A DNA stretch of 64,000 nt, from assembly GCA_021732845.1 (NCBI GenBank), contig JAKFUF010000060.1, positions 1-64,000 on the forward strand, in the 5' to 3' direction. Shown piece after piece: positions 7,537-17,519 of this stretch; position 1 is the stretch's first letter; every line of letters begins with the position of its first letter. The position numbers were made by a program, and so were the translations under genes. The notes under the pieces are model-generated. The model saw nothing but the letters and a program-made list of their open reading frames with translations, was not told the origin of the DNA and ran no database searches. Origin of the DNA: Planctomycetaceae bacterium. GTDB taxonomy: Bacteria; Planctomycetota; Planctomycetia; Planctomycetales; Planctomycetaceae.

Positions 7537-10014
7537 CTAATGCACCAGCACAAAATCCCGGCTGTTGAAGATCGCCCACATCAGATCCTGAATGGCAGAG
7601 GTGCGGTCCGTCCCGTAACTCTGGACATGGAGTTTCGCCACCTCGATCTCTTTCGCCGTGGGGCGGCGGCAGAGGGACCATAGGTACAGGTCTTCGATCA
7701 GCGGGTCGTCGGTGGGGTGTTTGGCGAGGAGTTGAGCCACGCGGCTGTTGGGAGCGGTGACGCGGCGGAGGATGGAGTTGCCGTTGATCAGGTGCAGGGC
7801 CTGGAGCATGTTGGAGTCGTTGTCGCGCTCGCACTCGCACGCTTCCATCCGCTGTGGCTTGCCAAACAGGGCCAGGAACTCACTGGTGACCTCTGCATCA
7901 GGGAGCTGAGCCGCGCTGAAGTTGGCGGGGGCTCCGCCGAATTGCTCCTGCACGCCGGTCGCCTGCACCAGTGAGTCGAGCAGCGCCTCTGCCGGAATGC
8001 GGCGGGGCACGCAGTGCGAAAAGTTCATCGTGTCATGCCGGTTCATTTCGGTCGGCATGCTGCTGCGTTGGTAGGTGCGGGAGGTCACAATTGTCCGCAT
8101 CAGGTGCCGCAGGTCGAAGCGGTGAGCCACGAAGTCTTTGGTCAAAGCGTCGAGCAGTTCCGGATTGACGGCGGGGTTGGTGGTCCGCAGGTCGTCCACG
8201 GGGTCGATGATGCCGCGGTGAAAGAAGTAGCTCCAGAAGCGGTTGGCAAGGCTCTTGGCGAACATTGGGTTCTCGGGTGCGGTGAGCCACGCGGCGAAGG
8301 CGACGCGGCGGTCGGTTTCCGGCGGCAGGGCCGGTTCAATCCCGCCCAAAAACCTAGGTGGCTGTGGCTTGCCGGTTCGTGGGTTCGTGCTGAAGCCCGC
8401 CGCCAGTTGCAGCACAACCGCACGCGGGTTCTGAACACCCACGAGCCGTGGGTCGTTCTTGGTTGAGACCTGGTTGAAGATGGTGTGCAGCCCGAAGTAG
8501 TCGGCCTGGGTCCAGTTCTCCATCGGATGCGGATGGCAGCGGGCGCAGAGCATGCGGACACCGCAGAAGACCTGAGCCACGCGTTCGAGGGTCTCGTTGG
8601 TGTCCTTGCTGGTGGCGAAGTAGGTGCTGGCGGGATCATCGGCGGCACCACCGCGGGCCGTTAAGACTTTGCGGGCGAACTCGTCGATCGGCATGTTCTC
8701 AGCCACGGCGCTGCGCAGCCACTCACGGAAGGCATAGACCGCCGGCTCGTTGGTGCGTTGGCGGGAGTTCTGGAAGAGGTCGCCCCACTTGAGGGACCAC
8801 TGGTCCACGAACTCGGGCCGCTCAAAGAGGGCGTCGATCTCCGCCGTCCGCTTGTTGGGGTTGGCGTCGGCGAGGAACCGGCGGACCTCATCGGCGGTGG
8901 GTTGCACGCCGATCAAGTCGAGGTGCACCCGCCGCAGGAACTCTTCGTCTGAAGCCAGTTCGGAGGGCGCGACCTTCAATGCGTTGAGCTTGTTGGTGAC
9001 ATGCAGGTCGATGAAATGGTCCTGTGGGACAGGCGTGGGGACGAAGCTGGGGTTGCGCTTCAGGACAATCAATTGGGCGGCGGCGAACTTCCGTTCGAAC
9101 CGAGCCACGACGGCCGATTCGCCAAACTCGCGGGCGGTGACCAGCCCCGCGTCGTCGACGTCGGCGATGCCCTCGGTGTTGATGGTGAAGATCGCCAGCT
9201 TGGTGACATCCCGCGTCGTGCCGTTGTTGTAGTGGGCGATGAGCTGCAGGTGATGCATCATCCCGGGCGTGAGCACGAACCGCTCAGGTGAAATGGTGAC
9301 ATGGTCAATCTCGACCGGGTCGGTGGTGTCCGAGCGGGCACCCTCTTCGACCCACTTCTTGAGGATCTCGTACGACAGTGTCTTGCGAGAAAACCGAATG
9401 CTGCCGCGATGCGGGACATCGCCCACGGGCTTGGCCAGCAGCAGGCTTTCGGTCGGTTTCACGAGGCTCACCCGGCGGCCGAAGGCGTCGCCAAAAATCG
9501 CCTGATAATCGGCCGTGGCGTCGGCTCCGCGCAGCGACAGCTTGAAGCCGCCCTTGCCCAGCGAATACCCGTGGCACGCCCCCATGTTGCAGCCCCCACG
9601 CGACAGCACGGGCATCACCTCATGCACAAAACTGTACGGTGGCTCAGCCGTCGGCAGCTCAACCTGCACCGGCACCTCAACCGTCTGCCCCGCCGATTCC
9701 ACGACCACCTTCGCCTGCCCAGACTTGAGCGGCCGGACCCAGCCGTTTTCGACTGTGACCACCGACTCATCGGTGCTGTGAAACTTCGCCTTCTCGGTCA
9801 GATCCAAGGCGATACCGTCAGCCGTCTGGCCGTGCACGACCAGTGAATGAGGCTGCCGCGGGTGGATCAGCTTGAGCGCGGCGGGGACCACGGAGAGGCC
9901 GCCAGCGGGAACGAGCTGGACGACGGGCGTCGTATCCGGTGCTTCGGCATGCAGCGACGTGGAAAGCAGGGCGGCCACGAACAGCAGTTGGCAGCAGCGG
10001 GAGTGGGAAAGCAT
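7537..10014 (-). CDS. Secreted DUF1549/DUF1553 protein with Ig-like domains
   Basis: The N-terminus chosen at 10014 gives a signal peptide (SHSRCCQLLFVAALLSTSLHA). It is followed by a bacterial Ig-like (BIG2) domain, the motif CNMGACHG, a second Ig-like region near residues 250-330, then DUF1549 (VHLDLIGVQPTADEVRRFL, CGVRMLCARCHPHP) and DUF1553 to the end. This family is planctomycete-specific and exported. The Cys-x-x-Cys-His-like motifs suggest haem or metal binding, but the biochemical role is unknown. An in-frame start 51 bp earlier (10065) is possible but would bury the signal peptide. The usual DUF1501 partner is not adjacent; one lies at 16.1 kb on the other strand. Confidence 0.9.
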   Translation of the reverse strand: MLSHSRCCQLLFVAALLSTSLHAEAPDTTPVVQLVPAGGLSVVPAALKLIHPRQPHSLVVHGQTADGIALDLTEKAKFHSTDESVVTVENGWVRPLKSGQAKVVVESAGQTVEVPVQVELPTAEPPYSFVHEVMPVLSRGGCNMGACHGYSLGKGGFKLSLRGADATADYQAIFGDAFGRRVSLVKPTESLLLAKPVGDVPHRGSIRFSRKTLSYEILKKWVEEGARSDTTDPVEIDHVTISPERFVLTPGMMHHLQLIAHYNNGTTRDVTKLAIFTINTEGIADVDDAGLVTAREFGESAVVARFERKFAAAQLIVLKRNPSFVPTPVPQDHFIDLHVTNKLNALKVAPSELASDEEFLRRVHLDLIGVQPTADEVRRFLADANPNKRTAEIDALFERPEFVDQWSLKWGDLFQNSRQRTNEPAVYAFREWLRSAVAENMPIDEFARKVLTARGGAADDPASTYFATSKDTNETLERVAQVFCGVRMLCARCHPHPMENWTQADYFGLHTIFNQVSTKNDPRLVGVQNPRAVVLQLAAGFSTNPRTGKPQPPRFLGGIEPALPPETDRRVAFAAWLTAPENPMFAKSLANRFWSYFFHRGIIDPVDDLRTTNPAVNPELLDALTKDFVAHRFDLRHLMRTIVTSRTYQRSSMPTEMNRHDTMNFSHCVPRRIPAEALLDSLVQATGVQEQFGGAPANFSAAQLPDAEVTSEFLALFGKPQRMEACECERDNDSNMLQALHLINGNSILRRVTAPNSRVAQLLAKHPTDDPLIEDLYLWSLCRRPTAKEIEVAKLHVQSYGTDRTSAIQDLMWAIFNSRDFVLVH

Positions 10015-10169
10015 GTCCGTTTGCCTTGGGGGTCTACTGGATATTTGAGAATATTCGACTGGCATCCAGCCGATAAGGTGATAAGATCAAGTTGGATCTG
10101 AACCCCGGGACTTTCCAGGTAGTAGGATCCCCCAGGGGAGGTTCGCAAGAGCCTCCCCCATTTTTTTAT

Positions 10170-10964
10170 TCACAATCGAACTACGCCTCGTCCTGACGGA
10201 TCCTTCATTGACGCTTGAGTGCAGAGAACTGGCAGGAGACGCTGAAAATAGGCGTTTCCACCACTCTTTCTCATATAACTGGATGGATCGATGCTCTGCT
10301 TCAACAGAAAAGCGGAGCAATCCGCAGCTTGGATTAAGTAGGACTCACGTGAATCTCGCATCACGGGATCTTCAATAAGTACTTGAATGGGCTGGTTGAT
10401 GACGACAGTGCCGCCGGCCAGGCTGAGGCTCAGTGGGTTCGTTGAACGCATGCGTGCCAGGAATTGTTTGAGCTTGCCACCGTCGGTATTGTCTGGAAAG
10501 ACAATACCACGTTCATGCTGATGATTCGGACCAGGAAAATTTCGATAACGAATGGTGTTGTCGAATCGCTGAAACAGGCTGTACCACGCCCAGCGAAACA
10601 CCTCTTCCTTGTCTGGAACCTTTCCAAGCTTATCGACGACGACGTTGATAATGCGAATATCGGATAGTGTGGCAAGTTTGTCGGCAAATTGTCGAACAAT
10701 CGCGAGCCGCTCATGCTTTTTCAACTGACGCAATGATGGGTCGAGCTTTCCAGGCTTGTTCACCATCTCAGCAGCATGGATCTCGGCTTCTAGGAATACC
10801 CCATATCGCTGTCTCAGCCATCGGCGAAAAGCAAGCAATTCATTGATCGTGTCCAGCCAGCGCAGTTCATGGACGACAACACCGGAGAGACAGAAGTACC
10901 GACAAGGTGAACCGTCAGCCGGCATGCCGCAATCCCCACTTTCGTCTGCATACATCAAGTACAT
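10170..10964 (-). CDS. DUF3800 domain protein
   Basis: The 264-residue protein opens with MYLMYADESGD, the conserved acidic signature of DUF3800. It later shows EIHAAEM, a central IIVN-type strand (RIINVVVDK), PDNTDGGKL and the late AADCSAFLLKQ motif. The conserved acids suggest a metal-dependent nuclease-like fold, but the family function is not established and some members accompany mobile or defence elements. It stands alone on the minus strand between two large secreted-protein genes. Confidence 0.8.
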   Translation of the reverse strand: MYLMYADESGDCGMPADGSPCRYFCLSGVVVHELRWLDTINELLAFRRWLRQRYGVFLEAEIHAAEMVNKPGKLDPSLRQLKKHERLAIVRQFADKLATLSDIRIINVVVDKLGKVPDKEEVFRWAWYSLFQRFDNTIRYRNFPGPNHQHERGIVFPDNTDGGKLKQFLARMRSTNPLSLSLAGGTVVINQPIQVLIEDPVMRDSRESYLIQAADCSAFLLKQSIDPSSYMRKSGGNAYFQRLLPVLCTQASMKDPSGRGVVRL

Positions 10965-11020
10965 GGTATCGCCCGCCCCAGTAGAGCAGTCAGGTGATTG
11001 AGCTTCGCCTGAACGTCGTC

Positions 11021-13597
11021 CTACGTCGCTGGCTTGGATAACTTGATACTCACTTCCACCTCCGCCGACTTCACAGGTTGATTCGCTGTCAGCGGGTCAC
11101 CAGGGCCGGTGGCGGTTAGTTTCAACCCGTCAATCTGTGGCATCGCGAAGTTGGCGGGGATTTTGAATTCGATTTCAAAGTTGGTCTGGTCGGCGGCGAC
11201 AGCGGTGTTCGCCGGCGCGGTGACGCCCGGCGGCAGGCCGGTCAGGGCGACGGTGACGGCACCCGCGTAACCTGCCAGCCGGTCGATCTTGGCCATCAGT
11301 TTGACGCTTGTGGCCGTCTTTCCGTCGTAAGCGGCTTCCAGCGTGTTGGCGGCCATGATCGAGAGCGGATTGCGAACGGGGAGGCGGCGCACGGGCGCAT
11401 AGACGGTTCGCAAGACGGTGTTCCGTTCCGGGTTGAGCAACTCCGCGCGAATCGACAAGTCGCAATGACTCTCGGGGAGTACCGAAGGGATGATCACTGC
11501 CAAATCGGTTTTGTAGATCGCCTTCGACTCGGCCTCTTTCAGGCTGGTCTCCGCCGCGGTCTTCTTGGCCAGCAGATCCTGCACCTTGACGTCCGCGGCG
11601 GTCTTGGCGTCACCCTGAGCCACGGCAGCCTGTTGGGCGGCATCCGCATGTTGCTTCACGAGGGACGCAAGCGCATCGCCGGCAGCTTTGACGGCGGGAT
11701 CGACCGGCAGTTCGAGCGGTTTTTCCTGGCGGATGGCGAATGGCAGCGAGGGCTGCCCGTTCTGCAGTGGCACGCTCTGGGAAGTCACCAGTGTCAGCCG
11801 CACAGGGCCGAACATTGAGGCAGGACGGACGACAACGAGCGGCATCACCGGTTTGGAAGCCAGGGCCAGATGTGGCGGGGCATCGGTCGCCCAGGCCACG
11901 ACGAAGGGTGAACTCGCCTTCGGTGCCGAGGCGAGCGCGAACTCGCTGCGCAGCCACGCCGGCGTCCGATCGTCTGGCGCGAATGCGGCCCGCAGTGGCT
12001 TGAGGAGCGCCCCATCGGCGGACTGCGCCAGGACCTTGGTGAAGTGCCGGGTCTCGCTGTTGCCGGTGTTGACCAGCGTCAGCAATGCTCCGCTCGCACC
12101 CGCGGGGATATCTGTTCCCAGGGCCGCGAAACCGGGTGGAAGGTCGGGAATGTGGAGTTTGATCGCGCCATCATAATTTTGCCGAGTCGTGAAGACCTCC
12201 AGCACCTGGGCATCGTCAGGAGCCACATTGATCACATCGGATTTCACGGTCGCTTCAAAGTCGCGCACGGGTTGATCGGCGGAGGTGATGACCAGGCGAT
12301 ACACATCCTGATCGGAGTGGCTGTCGGTGCCGCCGTCCAGAGCGTTCCGCAGGATGATCTCCAGCATGTCCATCGCTGCGGGAACGGTGAACTCCAGCCG
12401 CGGATCGATGGTGTTGGGACCGTCGTCCATGGTCGCCAGCACGCCGCCCTGGGCATTTCGCAGTTCCAGCACCGCATCAATCCGCGAACCGATCCGCTCG
12501 GCCTGGACTTCGAGAATCAACTTCTGGCCGGGCGTGACCGGCAATAGGAAGCGGTCCTTCTGGCCTCCGGGAGATCCCTTGCCGCCATCCAGTCGCCCGC
12601 TGACCGCGAAGGGCGGAGGCGGCAGCCGGAGTGGCTTGTCGACAGAGCTGATCTGCAGGAGTTCAGGCAAAGAGCTGACAATGACCGTTGTTGGCAGGCC
12701 ACCGTTGTCGGCGTGAAGCGGACGCCAGACGGGTGCGAGGTCGGCGTCCGTCGGCACCTGGAACGGCAGCACGCTGTTCCCATTGCCAAACAGTTGCAGC
12801 GATGTTGAGTGTCCGCGGGTGACAGCGGGTGGAAACGCGAGGTCGGTGTATTGCCAGTGGCCGATTTTCAGCCGGAAGAAACTCGGCCCCGGCGGTGCAT
12901 ATTGGACGTCATGAATTTCAACGGTGTAGGTGTCATCGCTCGGCAGTTTGAGGGACAGCCGGCAGTCGCCCGCCAACAGCGTCTGGGGCATCGACCAGCC
13001 AATCTGCCGGCGGTGAGAATCGTAGACATGCAGCACCGGCCGCAACTTGCTCCCAAGTCGCCGCGCTTCAACTTCGACCAGAACCTCCTGGGTGGCCTTG
13101 CCGGTGAAGGCGGCAACACTCACGCCCGAGCCGGGCACGGATCCGTGCAGGGCCACAGGCAGGGCGGCTGGTGTGGCCGCCACAGCGTTCGTGACAGCCG
13201 TTTGCGGGAAACGGTCGAGACCCACAAGGATGCTGTTTGAAATCCCTTCGGCCGTTCCGATCCGCAGGACACCCATGCCGGGCTGCGTGTTCACGGGCAG
13301 AGGAACAGTGAGGATCGTCCGTGTGGCGGTACTCTGTGGCTCAAGCGTGGCTTCCAGCGACTGGCCATTGAGCCACACGCGCGGCGCGGGCAGCAGGTCG
13401 ACTCCATCGACGGTGACCACCGTCGTGCCACCAATCTGCAAGCCACGCACGTTGACGTTGCGAATTTCGGGCGGCCGCGCGTGAAGAGGGAGTGGACCAA
13501 GCGCGGCCGTGCAGGCCACCACAATCAGGGCCACACGCGCCCACGAAATGGAAAGGCGACTGTAAACGCGACCGGAATCGAGGTCCGACATCAGCAT
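11021..13597 (-). CDS. Large secreted protein with pre-peptidase-like domains
   Basis: After a signal peptide (ALIVVACTAALGPLPLHA) come an IPT/TIG-like start (PEIRNVNVRGLQIGGTTVVTVDG) and then beta-rich regions typical of bacterial pre-peptidase C-terminal domains (for example RFLLPVTPGQKLILEVQAERIGS and DVYRLVIT). Near residues 645-695 an Ala/Lys-rich coiled coil interrupts the beta domains. No protease or other catalytic motif was found. Planctomycetes carry many such proteins, usually near DUF1549/1501 genes; a cell-surface or periplasmic binding role is likely. Start codons at 13600 (GTG), 13597 and 13591 are all possible. Confidence 0.75.
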   Translation of the reverse strand: MLMSDLDSGRVYSRLSISWARVALIVVACTAALGPLPLHARPPEIRNVNVRGLQIGGTTVVTVDGVDLLPAPRVWLNGQSLEATLEPQSTATRTILTVPLPVNTQPGMGVLRIGTAEGISNSILVGLDRFPQTAVTNAVAATPAALPVALHGSVPGSGVSVAAFTGKATQEVLVEVEARRLGSKLRPVLHVYDSHRRQIGWSMPQTLLAGDCRLSLKLPSDDTYTVEIHDVQYAPPGPSFFRLKIGHWQYTDLAFPPAVTRGHSTSLQLFGNGNSVLPFQVPTDADLAPVWRPLHADNGGLPTTVIVSSLPELLQISSVDKPLRLPPPPFAVSGRLDGGKGSPGGQKDRFLLPVTPGQKLILEVQAERIGSRIDAVLELRNAQGGVLATMDDGPNTIDPRLEFTVPAAMDMLEIILRNALDGGTDSHSDQDVYRLVITSADQPVRDFEATVKSDVINVAPDDAQVLEVFTTRQNYDGAIKLHIPDLPPGFAALGTDIPAGASGALLTLVNTGNSETRHFTKVLAQSADGALLKPLRAAFAPDDRTPAWLRSEFALASAPKASSPFVVAWATDAPPHLALASKPVMPLVVVRPASMFGPVRLTLVTSQSVPLQNGQPSLPFAIRQEKPLELPVDPAVKAAGDALASLVKQHADAAQQAAVAQGDAKTAADVKVQDLLAKKTAAETSLKEAESKAIYKTDLAVIIPSVLPESHCDLSIRAELLNPERNTVLRTVYAPVRRLPVRNPLSIMAANTLEAAYDGKTATSVKLMAKIDRLAGYAGAVTVALTGLPPGVTAPANTAVAADQTNFEIEFKIPANFAMPQIDGLKLTATGPGDPLTANQPVKSAEVEVSIKLSKPAT

Positions 13598-13754
13598 CAC
13601 CTGTGGCTCAACCTGCTCCGACGCCGCTCGCAGCGCTGCGAAAACGCATCAGTGAAGCTTTAAGTGATACTCGCCAGCGGAACCAAAGGCAACAGGATTG
13701 GATCGCCAATCGCCAAGTACATCGGGCAAGACGCCGGCGCGGCCATTCACGGTG

Positions 13755-14213
13755 TCACGGAGCAGGAGCCTGGCCTTCCGGAGCTTTCTCTGGTGCTTTC
13801 ACGACCACCAGTTTGTGATTCTCGACATCGTACTGATATTGCGCGTGAAATGGCAGGACCGGGAGCTGGATGTTGTACTCCTTGATGATCCGCCGCATGA
13901 ACTCGTCGTGATCCTTCGGGTAGCGGCCTTCGGTCGCGTAGAAGAGGTTGACGGAGTGCTCGATGCCCAGCTTGGACACCTGCTCCATCATCGGCCCGTA
14001 GGCCTGCGCCCCGTACAGCAGCGGGTCGTCGGCCTTGACCTTGGAATCGCTGATTTCCTGCTTGGCGTTGGGATCGAACACGCCGATATCCTGGGTCTTC
14101 TTCCCGATGATGCCCTTGTCCTTCTTCTTGGTGTCGCCACAGCCGCTGAAGAGCGCAACCAGCGAGCAGATGACACACAAGCAAACGAGCTTTTGAAGGT
14201 TGGCGTGAGACAT
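13755..14213 (-). CDS. Lipoprotein of unknown function
   Basis: The ATG at 14213 opens a classical lipoprotein signal: a basic start, the hydrophobic stretch LVCLCVICSLVALF and the lipobox SGC, with the cysteine followed by a lysine-rich linker (GDTKKKDK). The mature part (about 120 residues) contains NLFYATEGRYPKDHDEFMRRI, a segment resembling pilin-like or secretion-associated small proteins in planctomycetes. The C-terminus is proline-rich. A longer reading frame upstream is open but has no plausible signal. Function unknown. Confidence 0.75.
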   Translation of the reverse strand: MSHANLQKLVCLCVICSLVALFSGCGDTKKKDKGIIGKKTQDIGVFDPNAKQEISDSKVKADDPLLYGAQAYGPMMEQVSKLGIEHSVNLFYATEGRYPKDHDEFMRRIIKEYNIQLPVLPFHAQYQYDVENHKLVVVKAPEKAPEGQAPAP

Positions 14214-14357
14214 CGGGCGTTGTCCGAAAGGGGGACGGAGCGGGGTTGGACGTGGATTGTATCCGGTTGGCACGCGAGCGTCGTGCGTATCACTTGCCTC
14301 GGACCCACACAGGGACCGAGCCATGTCGGCAGGGTTCATCACACGACACTCTTCAGT

Positions 14358-15185
14358 TCATGACCCTGGGTTAATCCCCGCACGGCGGAGCTGTTCCCGC
14401 AAGGCATCAATTTCGGAGCGGGCAATTGTCAACTTCTGTTCAGCCTCGGCCCGTTGCCGCTCGGCGTCCAGTCGCTTCTTCTGCGCCTCCTCACGTTCTC
14501 GTTCCACCTTTGCCCTTTGGCGTTCCTCAGTTGCCAGTTTTCGTTCTGTCTCTTCGCCCTTTCGAGCAGTTTCTGCCAGTTCCTGTTCGGTGGCGGCAAG
14601 TTCCTGTTCAATCTCGGCGAGTTCCTTGAACAGGGTTCCATCGGCCCGATAGACCTTCAAGCCCTCCAGCCCGATCTCAAAACGGATCCGCATTCTGGGG
14701 CTGACGAAGCCAGCTTCAGTGTCGGCCTCCTGCAACCGCGCACCGTCCCGTACCCAGACGTGCAGGGTCTCGGCTGCCGGATTGTATAGATAGTACTCCT
14801 CCACCCGATGTCGTTCGTAGAAGTGGAACTTCTCCTCCATTTCCTGGACCGAGTTGCTTGGTGAAAGGATTTCGAAGACCACTTGCGGCGCGATGTTGTT
14901 TTCCCGCCACTGGATGTAGGAACCGCGGTAGTCCTTGCCGCAGCCAAAGACGACCATGACATCCGGCGCGCGGTAGATCTGGTTCTTACCTTTCACAGGA
15001 TACCAGTTCATGTTGCCAATCACGACCACGTTCGGATCGGTGGCATACTGGCTGGTTAGATTGGCGTAGAGCAGGGTAATCCAGGCAAATTGCGCGGAAT
15101 TGTCACCCATCTCGACTCCGTCATCATCGGGATACACAATGCCGTCTTCGACATAGCACCCCCGCGGGTCGGCTGCCGTTGACAT
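14358..15185 (-). CDS. Uma2-family (DUF820) protein with C-terminal coiled coil
   Basis: Residues 1-190 form a PD-(D/E)xK nuclease-like fold of the Uma2 family: RAPDVMVVFG supplies the acidic position and VVFEILSPSNS the E-x-hydrophobic motif. Residues 195-270 are an extended charged coiled coil (repeated EQELA, RQRAEAEQK). Uma2 proteins are very abundant in cyanobacteria and planctomycetes and are thought to be nucleases, but their role is unproven. The gene is single and followed by the lipoprotein gene on the same strand, with 144 bp between. Confidence 0.85.
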   Translation of the reverse strand: MSTAADPRGCYVEDGIVYPDDDGVEMGDNSAQFAWITLLYANLTSQYATDPNVVVIGNMNWYPVKGKNQIYRAPDVMVVFGCGKDYRGSYIQWRENNIAPQVVFEILSPSNSVQEMEEKFHFYERHRVEEYYLYNPAAETLHVWVRDGARLQEADTEAGFVSPRMRIRFEIGLEGLKVYRADGTLFKELAEIEQELAATEQELAETARKGEETERKLATEERQRAKVEREREEAQKKRLDAERQRAEAEQKLTIARSEIDALREQLRRAGINPGS

Positions 15186-15416
15186 TCGGGTGACTCGCTA
15201 GAAATTCATCTGCGCCGAGATTGGTGCCCGCTCAGCCAAGCACCCCTTGCTGGATTCTATCATGGGTCACAGGATGTACATACTTCGTTTCAGTCCTGCG
15301 TGATGATTTGATTGGCCAGCTTTTGACTCCGCAATGGTTGGCGAATGCGTTAAACTGCACGCGATGATTCGCGGCTTCGCCCGCGAAACGATTTTGAACC
15401 GTGTTGAGCCACCATT

Positions 15417-16013
15417 ATGCAGACGATTGAAGCTGTCTCCGGCCGTGCCGTGCCGCTGTTTCTCGACGACATCGACACCGACCGCATCATCCCCGCACGC
15501 TACCTGCGCTGCGTGACTTTTGAAGGTCTGGGCGAGCACGTCTTCGAAGACGACCGCAAGCAAGACCCGAACCATCCGTTCGACAAGCCCCAGTTTCAGG
15601 GGGCGACGGTGCTGGTCGCCGGCCGCAACTTCGGCTGTGGCTCATCCCGCGAACATGCCCCGCAGGCGCTGATGCGGTGGGGTGTGCGGGCGGTCGTTGC
15701 CGAATCCTATGCCGAAATCTTCTTCGGCAACTGCACCGCCAACGGTATCCCCTGCGTCACCGCCGACCGCGCCCACCTGCAGCAACTGGCCGAAGCTGTG
15801 GCTGCCAACCCGCAGCAGACTGTCACCGTCGACCTGATGAAGCTGACCGTCGAGAGCGGCGCGCTCAAGTTTCCGTGCAAGATGCAGGAAGGTGCCCGGC
15901 AGTCGCTCACGACCGGCAACTGGGATTTTCTGGCACAACTCGTCGACGCTGCCCCACAGATCCGTGAAACAGCGGAGCGGCTGCCGTACATGACGGGGTT
16001 TGCGAAGGTGTGA
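15417..16013 (+). CDS. leuD: 3-isopropylmalate dehydratase small subunit
   Basis: LeuD with LeuC isomerises 2- and 3-isopropylmalate in leucine synthesis. The 198-residue sequence has the family landmarks DDIDTDRIIPARYL near the N-terminus, GRNFGCGSSREHAP in the middle and a normal C-terminus (GNWDFLAQL). The ATG at 15417 follows a TGAGCCAC octamer. The large subunit leuC is not adjacent and is not in the window, which is unusual because the two are commonly paired. The next gene, 78 bp downstream, is unrelated. Confidence 0.95.
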   Translation: MQTIEAVSGRAVPLFLDDIDTDRIIPARYLRCVTFEGLGEHVFEDDRKQDPNHPFDKPQFQGATVLVAGRNFGCGSSREHAPQALMRWGVRAVVAESYAEIFFGNCTANGIPCVTADRAHLQQLAEAVAANPQQTVTVDLMKLTVESGALKFPCKMQEGARQSLTTGNWDFLAQLVDAAPQIRETAERLPYMTGFAKV

Positions 16014-16091
16014 GGCCAAACAAGTTGAGCCGGGTTGCGTCAGCTCTGTCGCGTCCGGCTTCGCCCTTGCCGAGTTAAGGGGATCGCAGCC

Positions 16092-17507
16092 ATGAGTCAG
16101 TTTGATCGGCACCTTCCGGACATCGACCGCCGGGCGTTTCTCGGAGCATACGCAGGCGGTCTCGGCGGACTGGCTTTGAGCCAACTGTTGGCCCGCACGG
16201 CAAAAGCGGGTCAAGCTTCGGGGAGCGCCCGCTCGCCGCATTTTCAGCCCAAGGCCAAGGCTGTGATCTGCCTGTTTCAGCACGGCGGTCCGAGCCAGAT
16301 GGATCTGTTCGACCCCAAGCCGGAACTGACGAAGCAGGACGGCAAACCCCATCCGGGCGACCTCGAGACGCATTTCGACAAGCAAAAGGGAAATTTGCTG
16401 GCCTCGCCTTTCCAGTTCGCGAAGGCGGGCCGGTGCGGGATGGAACTGTCGGAGGTGCTGCCCTGGACCAAGCAGATTGCCGACGACATTCTGCTGGTGC
16501 GGTCGATGAACACGGAATCGGTCGACCACGAAGCCGCGCTGCGGATCTTTCATACGGGCAAACTCTTTGCCGGCCGCCCGACACTGGGCTCGTGGATCCT
16601 CTACGGTCTGGGCAGCGAACGCCAGGAACTGCCCGCCTATGTCGTCCTCTCCGATCCGGGCGGACTGCCGATTGACGGCACCAAGAACTGGTCGTCGGGC
16701 TTCCTGCCGGCTCAGTTTCAAGGGACGCCGTTTCGCGCCCAGGGTTCGCCGGTGCTGCATCTCAACGCTCCCGCCGGAATCACCGTGGCTCAGCGCCGCC
16801 AGCAGTTGAACTTCCTGCAGCAGTTGAACGAAACGCACCTGCAGCGCGATCCCGAGAACACCGAACTCCAGGCCCGCATCCGCAACTTTGAACTCGCCGC
16901 CCGAATGCAGCTCGCGGTGCCGGAAGTCCTCGACATCAAGGGCGAAACCGAGGAGACGCAGAAGCTGTACGGGCTCGACAAGCCGGAAACGAAGGAGTAC
17001 GGGACGCGGTGCCTGCTGGCCCGCCGGCTGGTCGAACGCGGCGTGCGGTTTGTCCAGTTGTTTTTGAACGGACAGCCGTGGGACACGCACAGCAGCAATG
17101 CGGAAAGTCTGCGAAAACTGTGTCGGATGAGCGACCAGCCCGCCGCCGCCCTGGTGATGGACCTGAAGCGGCGGGGCCTGCTGGACGACACCATCGTGAT
17201 GTGGACCGGAGAGTTCGGCCGCCTGCCCGTCTCCCAAGGCAAGGACGGCCGCGATCACAACCGCCACGCCTTCTCGCTGTGGCTCGCGGGTGGGGGCTTT
17301 AAAGCCGGCCACGTGCATGGGGCGACCGACGAGTTCGGCTATCGTTCCGAGGTTGATCCGATCCGCGTCTGTGACCTGCATGCCACGCTGCTCGAGGCCC
17401 TGGGGCTTGACCACACGCAACTGACGTATCCGCACGAAGGTCGCGACGATGCGCTGACGGACGAACCGGTGACGCACGCCCGCGTGGCCGATGAACTTTT
17501 CGCATGA
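16092..17507 (+). CDS. DUF1501 protein, Tat-exported
   Basis: The N-terminus carries a twin-arginine signal (DIDRRAFLGAYAGGLGGLALS). The body has DUF1501 landmarks: AKAVICLFQHGGPSQMDLFDPKP, DDILLVRSMNTE, LLARRLVERGVRFVQLF and TIVMWTGEFGRLP, with RDHNRHAFSLWLAGGGFK near the end. The fold is related to sulfatases and alkaline phosphatases. In planctomycetes this gene is normally paired with a DUF1549/DUF1553 gene, which is missing beside it here. The start at 16092 is chosen because the 19 residues upstream would precede the Tat motif without a reason. Confidence 0.92.
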   Translation: MSQFDRHLPDIDRRAFLGAYAGGLGGLALSQLLARTAKAGQASGSARSPHFQPKAKAVICLFQHGGPSQMDLFDPKPELTKQDGKPHPGDLETHFDKQKGNLLASPFQFAKAGRCGMELSEVLPWTKQIADDILLVRSMNTESVDHEAALRIFHTGKLFAGRPTLGSWILYGLGSERQELPAYVVLSDPGGLPIDGTKNWSSGFLPAQFQGTPFRAQGSPVLHLNAPAGITVAQRRQQLNFLQQLNETHLQRDPENTELQARIRNFELAARMQLAVPEVLDIKGETEETQKLYGLDKPETKEYGTRCLLARRLVERGVRFVQLFLNGQPWDTHSSNAESLRKLCRMSDQPAAALVMDLKRRGLLDDTIVMWTGEFGRLPVSQGKDGRDHNRHAFSLWLAGGGFKAGHVHGATDEFGYRSEVDPIRVCDLHATLLEALGLDHTQLTYPHEGRDDALTDEPVTHARVADELFA

Positions 17508-17519
17508 TGTGAATGACAA

